NCBI RefSeq assembly: GCF_011067745.1
Contig: NZ_JAAMPJ010000001.1
Span: 606,829-670,828 of the forward strand
Direction: 5' to 3'
DNA: 64,000 bases
DNA from: Lentzea alba
GTDB lineage: Bacteria; Actinomycetota; Actinomycetes; Mycobacteriales; Pseudonocardiaceae
The notes below the pieces were generated by a model, which worked only from the letters and a program-made list of their open reading frames with translations, made no database searches and was not told the DNA's origin. The position numbers and the translations under genes are program-made. Every line of letters begins with the position of its first letter. Positions within the stretch are counted from its first letter, which is position 1. Of this stretch, positions 25,981-34,328 are shown in pieces.

Positions 25981-27180
25981 GTGATCGAAACCCGACTCCT
26001 CCCCACCGACGAGCTGCTGCGCAGCCTCGTTGATGAGGTGGTGGAGATTCGGGTTCGGGAGAATGCTGTCCTGCAGAAGATTGCCGAGTTGGATCGGCGT
26101 GGAGCTGCGGGTGAACTGGGTTACAAGAATTTGCCGCAGGTGTTGCGGCACGCGGTCCGCTGGGATCTTACGACGGCCAAGAAATGGGTCGCGAACGCCG
26201 GGCTCTTGGCGAATGAGATCACGCCGACCGGCAGTGAGCTCGCCCCCGCGCTTCCGGTGACCGCCGAGGCCGTGGCCGAGGGTGCGTTGTCGGTCGAGCA
26301 CGTCGCGGTGGTCGCCGAGGTCATGAAGGCACTGCCCGCCGAAGTCGAAGACTCCATCGTCGGTTTTGCTCGGGAGCATGAGCCCAGTGCGGTGCGCGCG
26401 TTCGGCAAGGAACTGGCCTACCGGCTCTACCAGGACGACCCCGAACCCCGTGACTCCGAGCCCGCGCCGCAGGTCAACCAGCACGTGATGAACTGGAAGA
26501 ACGGCATGCTGGAGATCAAGGCCCTGCTGGACACGGTCACCGGCGCCAAGTACCAGGCGCTGCTCGACCCGCTGGCAAAGCCACGCCCCGAGACCGCCGA
26601 GGACGGCCCCGACCTGCGGCCACGGGCCGTGCGTGAAGGCGACGCGCTGGCGGAGCTGGTCGACCTGATGCTGCGCGCCGACCAGCTGCCCGAACACGGC
26701 GGCGAACCCGTCACCCTCACCATGACCATGCGCTACGACGACCTCGCCAAGCAGGTCGGCCAGGCCACGCTGGACAACGGCGAACGCGTCCCGGCCGAGC
26801 AGGTCCGTCAGTTGGCGTGCAGCGCGGGCATCATCCCGCTCGTGCTGGGGGCGAAGTCCCAGCCGATGGACATCGGCCGCAAGACCCGCACCTTCACCGC
26901 CGGAATCCGCCGGACCCTCGTCGCCCGCGACCGAGGATGCGCTTTCCCCGGCTGCGGCAGACCACCCAGACAATGCGACGGCCACCATATTCGCCACTGG
27001 TCAGACGGCGGCGACACCTCCGTCGACAATGCCGTTCTACTGTGCCGCCATCACCACACGCTCATCCACCAGAGTGAATGGGACGTGACAATGGAGCACG
27101 GCATCCCCACGTTCTATGCTCCACGCTGGATGGACAAAAACCGCACGCCCCGGAGAAATCTTCTCCACGCCGCCGCCTGA
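25981..27180 (+). CDS. DUF222-HNH endonuclease (13E12 repeat family)
   Basis: 399 residues from a GTG. The N-terminal 270 residues are the helix-rich DUF222 domain; the C-terminal part is an HNH/treble-clef nuclease: C-x4-C in RGCAFPGCGRPP, then DGHHIRHWSDGG and NAVLLCRHHHTLIH supply catalytic and metal-binding His and the second Cys pair. This is the 13E12 repeat family, common in actinobacterial genomes. The first third has noticeably lower GC and different codon use (TTG, GTT, GGG) than neighbours, consistent with transfer. Flanked by inverted repeats. Confidence 0.9.
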   Translation: MIETRLLPTDELLRSLVDEVVEIRVRENAVLQKIAELDRRGAAGELGYKNLPQVLRHAVRWDLTTAKKWVANAGLLANEITPTGSELAPALPVTAEAVAEGALSVEHVAVVAEVMKALPAEVEDSIVGFAREHEPSAVRAFGKELAYRLYQDDPEPRDSEPAPQVNQHVMNWKNGMLEIKALLDTVTGAKYQALLDPLAKPRPETAEDGPDLRPRAVREGDALAELVDLMLRADQLPEHGGEPVTLTMTMRYDDLAKQVGQATLDNGERVPAEQVRQLACSAGIIPLVLGAKSQPMDIGRKTRTFTAGIRRTLVARDRGCAFPGCGRPPRQCDGHHIRHWSDGGDTSVDNAVLLCRHHHTLIHQSEWDVTMEHGIPTFYAPRWMDKNRTPRRNLLHAAA

Positions 27181-27242
27181 TCGCCCCGCCGATCTTGGCG
27201 AGGCAAAGGCGAAGGCGAGCCGTCAAGGCCTGATGCCACACC

Positions 27243-27429
27243 GGGCAAGCGGTCATAAGGTGACCACTGCGCGATTGGGGCTTGACTTTGGGTGCGAGGT
27301 GCTACCGTGTTCGGATCGGCCGGGCTCTCTATGCCCGGCTTTTGAAGGCCGATAAGCGCCTCGCAAGGGCCCCGAAGTCAAGCCCCAATCGCAATCGTCG
27401 CGAAGCGGCGATGAAATGACCCGGCCCGG
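27243..27429. repeat. Right inverted repeat of the HNH element (about 187 bp)
   Basis: Reverse-complement copy of 25724-25912, differing by scattered substitutions and a few short indels. Its own inner 122-bp unit runs 27271-27392 with the same perfect 18-bp ends. The copy lies 62 bases after the HNH stop. Confidence 0.85.
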
Positions 27430-27704
27430 CGATGCCCCTGTCCTACCTGCGGGTTGCCGAGGACGAAGAACTCCTCGGAACCGCCGGACACCGGCTCGAT
27501 CTGATCGTGGCCGAACGCACGCTCCACATAGGACAGCTGACAACGGTGTCTGTCACCGGATCCCTTGCGGAGCGCACGCGGCCAAAGTCAAGACCACCGG
27601 CTTCACCTGTCCCGTTCCAGACAGCAAGTGCGGAGCCGAGAAGACCCTTGACCGGTTCCGGAACGGTTGACAAGGGCGTAAAGGCGAGGTGAGATACGGC
27701 CACT
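27430..27704. other. Gap before the LacI gene; no supported gene
   Basis: This stretch follows the right repeat. It holds a possible 86-codon frame (27432-27692) that lacks a ribosome site, has no recognisable protein features and ends just before LacI, so it is not called. Promoter-like TTGACA lies at 27667-27672, and one LacI-type operator (27539-27550) is present. Confidence 0.5.
27539..27550. promoter_or_regulatory. LacI-type operator, imperfect copy
   Basis: GACAACGGTGTC, one base different from the perfect palindrome GACAACGTTGTC at 27707 and 30551. It lies 155 bases upstream of the LacI start and could support looping repression. Confidence 0.45.
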
Positions 27705-28748
27705 ATGACAACGTTGTCCCCCAGCGGACCGATTGCCGGTCAGCGCAAGGTACGTCGCGCGACGATGAACGACGTCGCACGGCTGGCGGGCGTGAGCATC
27801 AAGACCGTCTCGCGCGTGGTCAACGACGAACCGGGCGTGCACCCGTCCACCGCCGAACGCGTGTTGGCAGCCATCGACCAGCTCGGGTTCCGGCGGAACC
27901 TGAGTGCCCGCAACCTGCGCCGCGGCTCGTCCACCGGCACGATCGGGCTGGTGCTGGAGGACGTCGGCAACCCGTTCTACTCCGGCGTGACGCGCGCTGT
28001 CGAGGAAATCGCCCGTTTGCGCGGCAGACAGGTGATCTCGGGGTCGTCGGACGAGGATCCCGGCCGGGAGCGCGAGCTGGCGCTGGAGTTCTGCTCACGC
28101 CGCGTCGACGGGCTGCTGATCGTCCCGGCGGGGCTGCAGCACAGCTATCTGGTGCCGGAGATGCGCGCGGGCACGCCCGTGGTGTTCCTGGACCGGCCCG
28201 CGGGCGACGTCGTGGCGGACACCGTGCTGGTGGACAACATCGGCGGCACCGTCGAGGCCGTCACCCATCTGGCCGCACACGGACACCGCCGCATCGCGTT
28301 CCTCGGCGACGCGCCGGACATCTTCACCGCCAACGAACGCCTGCGCGGTTACCGCGAGGGCTGTGTGCGTGCGGGCATCGGTTACCACGAAGAGCTCGTG
28401 GCGATGGGGCCGCACGACGAGAGCAGCGTGGCGACCACGTTGCAACGGCTGCAAAGCCTGCGCGAGCCCGCAACGGCGATCGTGGCCGGCAACAACCGCA
28501 TCACCGTGCACATCCTGCGCTCGCTCGCAGGCACCACCGAACGCCCTGCCCTGGTGGGCTTCGACGACTTCGAGCTCGCCGACCTGTTGTCGCCTCCGGT
28601 GACCGTGATCGCGCACGACGCGAGCGCGCTCGGCAAGGCGGCCACGGATTTGTTGTTCGCCCGCCTGGACGGGGACAACTCACCACCGCGCCGCGTCGTG
28701 CTGCCGGTGCGCTTGGTGCCACGAGGATCCGGGGAGGTCCACGCGTGA
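27705..28748 (+). CDS. LacI-family regulator of the sugar-uptake operon
   Basis: 347 residues. The N-terminal helix-turn-helix is ATMNDVARLAGVSIKTVSRVVN followed by the hinge LGFRRNLSARNLRRGSSTGTIGLV, then a periplasmic-binding-fold effector domain (GLVLEDVGNPFYSGV, GLLIVPAG, VVFLDRPAG, VGFDDFELADL). LacI proteins with the KTVSRV recognition helix bind operators with an AACGTT centre; GACAACGTTGTC overlaps this gene's own start codon and recurs in the permease gene, supporting autoregulation. Its stop overlaps the ManA GTG by 4 bases. Effector probably the imported sugar or its phosphate. Confidence 0.92.
   Translation: MTTLSPSGPIAGQRKVRRATMNDVARLAGVSIKTVSRVVNDEPGVHPSTAERVLAAIDQLGFRRNLSARNLRRGSSTGTIGLVLEDVGNPFYSGVTRAVEEIARLRGRQVISGSSDEDPGRERELALEFCSRRVDGLLIVPAGLQHSYLVPEMRAGTPVVFLDRPAGDVVADTVLVDNIGGTVEAVTHLAAHGHRRIAFLGDAPDIFTANERLRGYREGCVRAGIGYHEELVAMGPHDESSVATTLQRLQSLREPATAIVAGNNRITVHILRSLAGTTERPALVGFDDFELADLLSPPVTVIAHDASALGKAATDLLFARLDGDNSPPRRVVLPVRLVPRGSGEVHA
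27707..27718. promoter_or_regulatory. LacI-type operator over the LacI start codon
   Basis: GACAACGTTGTC, a perfect 12-bp palindrome that begins at the third base of the LacI start codon (27705-27707). It fits a repressor site for autoregulation of the whole operon. Confidence 0.6.
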
Positions 28749-29776
28749 GTTCGGGTGTGCTCCACCAGCCTGTCAACTTGCCCGCCAACCAGCCGAAGCA
28801 GTTCTACCGCGGTGGTGAGGCGATCGCCGCGCTGCGCGGTGGCACCAGCGGCGACTTCGGTCCCGAGGACTGGGTGGCGTCGACGACAACGCTGTACGGA
28901 CGCAGTGACGCCGGATTGACCACGTTGCCGAACGGCGTGCTGTTGCGCGACGCGGTGCAGGCGGACCCGACCGGGTGGCTCGGCCCGGAGCACGCGGCGA
29001 AGTTCGGCGCGGACACCGCGTTGCTCGTGAAGCTGCTCGACGCGGGCCAGCGCCTGCCGGTGCACTGCCACCCGTCGAACGCCTTCGCGTCCTCGCACCT
29101 GAACTGCCGTCACGGCAAGACGGAGGCGTGGATCGTCGTCGGCACGACCGGCGCGGACCCCACTGTCTACATCGGATTCCGCGACGACGTGCCCGCGGAA
29201 ACGGTCGCGGACTGGGTGGCCACGCAGAACACCACAGCGATGCTCAAAGCGCTGAACCCGGTGTGCGTGCGGCCCGGCGACACGGTCTTCGTGCCCGCCG
29301 GTGTGCCGCACGCGATCGGCGAGGGCGTCTTCATCGTCGAACTGCAGCAGCCCACGGACTTCTCGGTGACGCTGGAGTGGCAGGGCTTCCTCGCCAACGC
29401 CGACATCGGTCACCTCGGCCTGGGCTACGACGTCGCGCTGGACTGCGTCGACCGGCACGGCTGGAGCGGCCGGCTGGACAAGCTGGTGCACCAGACGTCC
29501 GAGAAGTGGGCGCCGTCGGTCGACCTGCTCGGGCGCGACGCGGACCCGTTCTTCCAGGCCGACCGCCTGCACGTGGAGGGTTCCTTCGCACTGGAGCCGT
29601 CGTTCGCCGTGCTGGTGGTGCTGGAGGGTGCGGGCCAGCTCGGCGAGATGGAGGTGCACAAGGGCAGCACCGTCGTCGTACCGCACGCGGCCGGCGAGAT
29701 CGGCCTGACCGGTGACCTGGTGGCGATCCGCTGCCGACCGCCCGTTCTGTCCATAGTGGAGGATGTGTCGCCATGA
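28745..29776 (+). CDS. manA: Class I mannose-6-phosphate isomerase
   Basis: 343 residues from a GTG overlapping the LacI stop (GTGA). Zinc-site residues are H107 and H109 (LPVHCHPSNAF), E127 (KTEAWIV) and H189 (VPAGVPHAIGEG), as in type I PMIs. It converts mannose 6-phosphate to fructose 6-phosphate. It is coupled (ATGA) to an ABC importer, so the sugar is probably mannose, fructose or a related hexose that enters glycolysis after phosphorylation; no sugar kinase is in the operon. Confidence 0.88.
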   Translation: MSSGVLHQPVNLPANQPKQFYRGGEAIAALRGGTSGDFGPEDWVASTTTLYGRSDAGLTTLPNGVLLRDAVQADPTGWLGPEHAAKFGADTALLVKLLDAGQRLPVHCHPSNAFASSHLNCRHGKTEAWIVVGTTGADPTVYIGFRDDVPAETVADWVATQNTTAMLKALNPVCVRPGDTVFVPAGVPHAIGEGVFIVELQQPTDFSVTLEWQGFLANADIGHLGLGYDVALDCVDRHGWSGRLDKLVHQTSEKWAPSVDLLGRDADPFFQADRLHVEGSFALEPSFAVLVVLEGAGQLGEMEVHKGSTVVVPHAAGEIGLTGDLVAIRCRPPVLSIVEDVSP

Positions 29777-30537
29777 GCGAGCCACTGCTCGAGGCTCGTG
29801 ACCTGACCAAGAACTACGGCACCGTGGAAGCTCTCCGCGGTGCTTCGTTCACCGCCTATCCGGGCGAGGTCGTGTCGCTGATCGGCGACAACGGCGCGGG
29901 CAAGTCCACCCTGGTCAAGTGCCTGTCCGGGGTGGAGCAGCCCACCAGCGGCACCCTGCTGTTCGACGGCGAGCCGCTGATCCTGAACTCCCCCAACGAC
30001 GCCCGCGGCCTGGGCATCGAGACGGTGTTCCAGGACCTCGCGGTCGCGCCGGACCTCGACCCGGCCGCGAACATGTTTCTGGGCCGGGAGATCCTCAAGC
30101 CCGGCGTCCTCGGGTTCCTGGGCGTGCTCGACAAGAAGGCCATGCGCAAGCAGGCGGCCGAGCACTTCACCCGCTTCGGCGCGACGCTGCAGAGCATCGA
30201 CGTGCCGATCGCCGCGCTGTCCGGTGGTCAGCGCCAGTCCGTCGCGGTCGCGCGTTCGGTGGCGTGGGCGTCGAAGCTCGTGTTCATGGACGAGCCGACC
30301 GCCGCACTCGGTGTGATGCAACGGGAACGCGTGCTGGACGTGATCAAACGGGTGCGCGACGAGGGTATCGCGGTGGTGCTGATCTCGCACAACATGCCCG
30401 AGGTGCTGTCGGTCTCCGACCGCGTCGAGGTGCTGCGTCTCGGCCGCCGGGTGGCCCGTTTCAAAGCCGCGGACACCACCGTCGAAGAGCTGGTCGGCGC
30501 GATGACCGGCGCCTTGTCACAGGAGGACGCGGCGTGA
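29773..30537 (+). CDS. Sugar ABC importer ATPase (FrcA-like)
   Basis: 254 residues. Walker A GDNGAGKSTL (about residues 37-46), Q-loop TVFQDLAV, signature ALSGGQRQSVAVARS and Walker B LVFMDEPTAAL. A single ATPase domain, as in FrcA of fructose importers and unlike the double domain of RbsA/XylG, so it probably forms a homodimer. Located between ManA and the permease with short overlaps on both sides. Confidence 0.9.
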   Translation: MSEPLLEARDLTKNYGTVEALRGASFTAYPGEVVSLIGDNGAGKSTLVKCLSGVEQPTSGTLLFDGEPLILNSPNDARGLGIETVFQDLAVAPDLDPAANMFLGREILKPGVLGFLGVLDKKAMRKQAAEHFTRFGATLQSIDVPIAALSGGQRQSVAVARSVAWASKLVFMDEPTAALGVMQRERVLDVIKRVRDEGIAVVLISHNMPEVLSVSDRVEVLRLGRRVARFKAADTTVEELVGAMTGALSQEDAA

Positions 30538-31571
30538 TGACGGACGAGAAGACAACGTTGTCATCTCCATCAGACGACCAGCGGACATCGTTGCTGAAGC
30601 GGCTGACCGGCGCGAACACCCTGTGGATCGGGCTGGTGTTGCTGGTCCTGGTCGCGGTGTTCGGCGCGATCCGCCCGGACGCGATCTTCCAGGTGACCAC
30701 GCTGCAGTTCCTGCTCGCGGAAACCGCGGTGCTGCTGGTGCTGTCGGTCGGCATGACGTTCGTGATCATCACGTCCGGCATCGACCTGTCCGTCGGCTCG
30801 GTGCTGGTGTTCGCCTCCGTCAGCTCCGCGATGGCGATGAACTCGGTGTCCGGCGGTGACGCGACGAACGCCGGCTGGGGCGTGATCGCGTTCGGCCTGC
30901 TGGTCGCCGTGGTCAGCGGCGCGGTGTGGGGTCTGCTCAACGGCCTGTTGATCTCCCGCGCGAAGATCCCGCCGCTGATCGTGACCCTGGGTTCGTTCGG
31001 CGCGGCGCAGGGCGCGGCCCTGTTGCTGAACAACGGTTCCAACGTCTCCGGCATCCCGGACAAGCTGAACCGCACCTTCGGCTCCGGCACGTGGTTCGGC
31101 ATCCCGAACATCGTGATCGTGGCCGCGATCGTCACCGCGCTCGGCGCGCTTCTCCTGTCCACGACCCGTTTCGGCCGCTACACCTACGCGGTCGGGTCGA
31201 ACGAGGAGGCGGCCAGGCGCGTCGGCATCTCGGTGCGCGGCCATCTCACGAAGGTGTACCTGCTCGCGGGCGTCCTGGCGGGTCTCGCGGGTTTCATGGG
31301 CAACGCGTTCTTCCGGGTCGCGGTGGTCACCGGCCACGAGACGGACAACCTGAACGCGATCGCCGCCGTCGTCCTGGGTGGCACCAGCATCTTCGGTGGC
31401 CTGGGCTCGGTGCTGGGCACGGTGTTCGGCGTGTTCATCCCGGCGGTGCTGGAGAAGGGCCTCGTGATCATCGGGGTCGAGGAGTTCTGGCAGCCGATCG
31501 CCGTGGCGATCGTGCTGGTGGCTGCCGTGTGGCTGGACCAGACACGGCGGCGGGCGCGCAACCAACGTTAG
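30537..31571 (+). CDS. Sugar ABC importer permease (RbsC/FrcC family)
   Basis: 344 residues; ATG at 30537 (TGATG with the ATPase stop), or GTG at 30534, which would be 7 bases from AGGAGG (30521-30526). About nine hydrophobic segments with the family blocks GMTFVIITSGIDLSVGS, NGLLISRAKIPPLIVTLG, YAVGSNEEAARRVGI and VVLGGTSIFGGLGSVLGTVFG. Forms the membrane channel for the ATPase and binding lipoprotein. A perfect LacI operator (30551-30562) lies inside its first codons. Confidence 0.9.
   Translation: MTDEKTTLSSPSDDQRTSLLKRLTGANTLWIGLVLLVLVAVFGAIRPDAIFQVTTLQFLLAETAVLLVLSVGMTFVIITSGIDLSVGSVLVFASVSSAMAMNSVSGGDATNAGWGVIAFGLLVAVVSGAVWGLLNGLLISRAKIPPLIVTLGSFGAAQGAALLLNNGSNVSGIPDKLNRTFGSGTWFGIPNIVIVAAIVTALGALLLSTTRFGRYTYAVGSNEEAARRVGISVRGHLTKVYLLAGVLAGLAGFMGNAFFRVAVVTGHETDNLNAIAAVVLGGTSIFGGLGSVLGTVFGVFIPAVLEKGLVIIGVEEFWQPIAVAIVLVAAVWLDQTRRRARNQR
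30551..30562. promoter_or_regulatory. LacI-type operator inside the permease gene
   Basis: GACAACGTTGTC, identical to the site over the LacI start. It lies in codons 5-9 of the permease gene, where it could act as a secondary operator, giving a roadblock or loop across about 2.8 kb. Confidence 0.5.
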
Positions 31572-31586
31572 GAAGGTGCTGGACCA

Positions 31587-32561
31587 ATGAAGATCCGCTC
31601 CGCAGTGGCTGTCACCGCCGCGTTCCTGCTCACCGCCTGTGGTGGAGGCGGGCAGATCGGCGACTCGGGTTCGGGCAACACCGCCGCGAACAAGAAGCTG
31701 GTGCTGATCCCCGGCATCGCGGCGGAACCGTTCTACATCTCCATGCAGTGCGGCTTCGAGGAGGCCGCCAAGGCCGCGGGCTACGAGGCCAAGACCCAGG
31801 CGCCGGCGAAGTTCGACGCGGCCCAGCAGACCCCGATCGTCACCGGCATCCTGGCCGACAAGCCGGCGGCGGTGCTCATCGCGCCGACCGACGACAAGGC
31901 CATGGCCGGCCCGATGAAGCAGCTCAAGGACGCCGGCATCAAGGTCGTCGAGGTCGACACCAAGCTCCAGGACACCTCGATCGCCGCGTCCACCATCTCG
32001 TCCAACAACGAGCAGGGCGGCAAGCTCGCCGCCGAGACGCTGAACAAGCTCGCGGCCGGCAAGACGGGCTCGGTGCTGGTGCTGAACACCAAGGCCGGCA
32101 CCTCCACGACCGACGCCCGTGCCAAGGGCTTCGAGGAGGCCATCAAGGCCTTCCCGAACCTCAAGTACATCGGCCAGCAGTACACCGACAACGAGCCCGC
32201 CACCGCGGCGTCGAAGGTGACCGCGACGCTGGCCGCGAACCCCGACCTGATCGGCGTGTTCGCGACCAACCTGAACACCGGTGAGGGTGCCGCGACGGGT
32301 CTGCGCAACGCGGGCAAGACCGGCACGGTCAACCTGGTCGGGTTCGACGCCTCGCCCAAGCAGGTGCAGGACCTGCAGGCCGGCACGGTTCAGGCGCTGA
32401 TCGCGCAGGACCCCGGCACGATCGGCAAGCAGGGGGTCGAGCAGGCCCTCGCCGCGATCGACGGCAAGGAGACCAAGCGGAACATCGAGACGGACCTCGT
32501 CGCCATCACGAAGGCCGACGCGGAGGCCAACTCGAAGTACTTCTACAAGCAGTCCTGCTGA
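31587..32561 (+). CDS. Sugar-binding lipoprotein of the ABC importer
   Basis: 324 residues. The lipobox is LLTAC with lipidated Cys at residue 18, then a Gly-rich spacer. The mature part is a periplasmic-binding-protein fold of the ribose/xylose/fructose class (LVLIPGIAAEPFYISMQCGFEEAAKAAG, GPMKQLKDAGIKVVEVDT, ANPDLIGVFATNLNTGEG, VNLVGFDASPKQVQDL). It delivers sugar to the permease encoded just upstream. A 53-base palindrome 15 bases after the stop probably terminates the operon. Confidence 0.9.
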   Translation: MKIRSAVAVTAAFLLTACGGGGQIGDSGSGNTAANKKLVLIPGIAAEPFYISMQCGFEEAAKAAGYEAKTQAPAKFDAAQQTPIVTGILADKPAAVLIAPTDDKAMAGPMKQLKDAGIKVVEVDTKLQDTSIAASTISSNNEQGGKLAAETLNKLAAGKTGSVLVLNTKAGTSTTDARAKGFEEAIKAFPNLKYIGQQYTDNEPATAASKVTATLAANPDLIGVFATNLNTGEGAATGLRNAGKTGTVNLVGFDASPKQVQDLQAGTVQALIAQDPGTIGKQGVEQALAAIDGKETKRNIETDLVAITKADAEANSKYFYKQSC

Positions 32562-32575
32562 CCCCAAGATCAGGT

Positions 32576-32628
32576 GCCATGGGGGGCACATTCATGGACG
32601 TGAGGTCCATGAATGTGCCCCCCATGGC
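32576..32628. terminator. 53-bp palindrome, copy 1 (24-bp arms, GTGAG loop)
   Basis: Arms 32576-32599 and 32605-32628 are exact reverse complements; the left arm begins GCCATGGGGGGCACATTC. Located right after the sugar-binding lipoprotein gene. It is identical in reverse complement to 61598-61650. Likely a rho-independent terminator, but the exact repetition marks it as a dispersed repeat. Confidence 0.8.
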
Positions 32629-32779
32629 TCTTCTGACGAATGTCATAGGGGTATGCCCGGGACGGCGTAAGACCAGAGTTGTACCCGGTTGGCACCCAAA
32701 GGCCGATGTTCCCGTCCCCGTAAAGCGATGAGCTTGGGGGTGCCGTCCGGTTTCGGGCGGTAGGAGGGGGAACAACCGA

Positions 32780-34315
32780 ATGCACCGCAGAAAACTGGCG
32801 GCGGCACTGGCCGTCGCCACCTCGGCGAGCCTGCTGATCGCCCCGCAGGCCCACGCGCAGTCGCCGTTCGCGCAGCAGGAAATCAAGTGGCAGAAGTGTT
32901 TCGAGACACCGCCACCCGGACTTCCGCCCGGCGGCGAACGGCTGGAGTGCGGCCGCTTCACCGCGCCGATGGACTGGAACAACCAGAACAACGGCAAGAC
33001 CATCACCATCGCGGTGAGCAGGCTGACGCCCAAGACCGGCACCGCGAAGACCACCGTCTTCACCAACCCCGGCGGCCCCGGCGGTCCCGGCCGCACGATG
33101 CCGCTGCTCTACCTCGACCGGCCCAAGCTCAGCGAGAACGCCGACATCATCGGCGTCGACGTGCGCGGAACCGGCGGCAGCAGCAACGTCACCTGCGGGA
33201 ACGTCGACACCGTCGGCGTCACCGATCCGCGTGACCGCAGCAAGGCCAACCTCGACCTGCTCTACGGCGCCATCGAGCTGCAGGCCAAGTTCTGCCAGAC
33301 CAAGTCCGGCGAGTTCGGCAAGTACGTCACCACCGACCAGACGGTCAAGGACCTCGACCTCCTGCGCCAGGTCCTCGGCAAGCAGAAGGTCAGCTGGCTC
33401 GGTTACTCCGGCGGCAGCTGGATGGGCGCCTACTACGCCACCTACTTCCCCAAGACGCTCGACCGGATCGTGCTCGACTCCAACGCCGACTTCTCCGGAC
33501 CGTGGCAGCCGGTGTTCGACGACTGGGGCATGGGCTTCGAGCGCCGGTTCCGCGTCGACTTCCTGCCGTGGGTGGCCAAGTACGACAACGTGTACCACCT
33601 CGGCAAGACCGGCGAGGAGGTGCGGCAGGCCTACGAACGCACCCGCGCCAAGCTGGCCGAGCAGCCCGTCACGCGACCGGAAGGCGTCTACTACCCGGTG
33701 ACGCTCGACTTCCTGCTGCGGGGCGCGCAGTACAGCAAGGACTCCTTCGCGGGCGCCGCGCAGACGCTCGCGGAGCTCGCCGGTGCGGTGCCCGCGCAGC
33801 TGACGGCACAGGCCAGCTATCCGGACGCCCAGGCCGGCACCGCCTACTCGATCGTCTGCAACGACACACCGTTCCGCGGTGGCCGCGAGTACCTCGAGCG
33901 GGACGCCGCCCGGGACGGCGCCAGGTGGCCGCTCGTCGGCTACTACCAGATCATGGCGCCCTGCGCGTTCTGGGACCGCCCGAACGTGAACCTCAAGCGT
34001 CCCACCGGAATCGGCGTCGCGCCGACGTTGATGGTGCAGTCGGTGCGCGACGCGGCGACGCCGCTCGAAGGCGCGCAGAGGGCACACCGGAACTTCAAGA
34101 ACTCGGTGCTGCTCACCGTCGAGGACGAGGGCGACCACGGCATCTACGGGTTCGGCAACCCGTGCGTGAACGACATCGTCGAGCGCTACCTCGTCGACGG
34201 CGTCGCGCCCGCGAAGGACCTGTCGTGTCCTGGGCTTCCGCTGCCCGCTCCTGGCGAAGCCGCGCAGAAGTCGCTCACGACGGCACGGCAGTACGCCACC
34301 CAACTCGGTTGGTAG
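32780..34315 (+). CDS. Secreted alpha/beta-hydrolase, tripeptidyl-peptidase (S33) type, copy 1
   Basis: 511 residues with a signal peptide ending at AHA (about residue 26) and an AGGAGG ribosome site. The nucleophile elbow GYSGGSW places Ser210; VQSVRDAATP holds the acid, and DEGDHGIYG the His. The TNPGGPGGPG loop supplies the oxyanion hole. This is the secreted actinomycete tripeptidyl/prolyl aminopeptidase-like family (S33, SlpD/E type), which removes N-terminal peptides outside the cell. A near-identical second copy follows after 13 bases. Confidence 0.88.
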   Translation: MHRRKLAAALAVATSASLLIAPQAHAQSPFAQQEIKWQKCFETPPPGLPPGGERLECGRFTAPMDWNNQNNGKTITIAVSRLTPKTGTAKTTVFTNPGGPGGPGRTMPLLYLDRPKLSENADIIGVDVRGTGGSSNVTCGNVDTVGVTDPRDRSKANLDLLYGAIELQAKFCQTKSGEFGKYVTTDQTVKDLDLLRQVLGKQKVSWLGYSGGSWMGAYYATYFPKTLDRIVLDSNADFSGPWQPVFDDWGMGFERRFRVDFLPWVAKYDNVYHLGKTGEEVRQAYERTRAKLAEQPVTRPEGVYYPVTLDFLLRGAQYSKDSFAGAAQTLAELAGAVPAQLTAQASYPDAQAGTAYSIVCNDTPFRGGREYLERDAARDGARWPLVGYYQIMAPCAFWDRPNVNLKRPTGIGVAPTLMVQSVRDAATPLEGAQRAHRNFKNSVLLTVEDEGDHGIYGFGNPCVNDIVERYLVDGVAPAKDLSCPGLPLPAPGEAAQKSLTTARQYATQLGW

Positions 34316-34328
34316 AAGGGGGAAACGC

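Larger units (their letters stand above)
25724..27429 (+). mobile_element. Candidate DUF222-HNH mobile element with inverted flanks
   Basis: A gene for a DUF222-HNH nuclease sits almost exactly between two inverted copies of a 187-189-bp sequence (68 bases from left copy to start codon, 62 from stop to right copy). In other actinobacteria DUF222-HNH genes form repetitive families such as REP13E12 of Mycobacterium tuberculosis, so the arrangement fits a mobile or homing-type element. No target-site duplication is evident at the outer edges, and no transposase or recombinase is present. Boundaries are inferred from the repeats. Confidence 0.6.

Noticed and set aside
25724..27429. Insertion sequence with DDE transposase
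   Set aside because: The only gene inside is DUF222-HNH; no transposase motifs and no visible target-site duplication.
27432..27692. An 86-codon frame between the right repeat and LacI
   Set aside because: No ribosome site, no recognisable domain, and competing frames of similar length on both strands; kept only as a note.
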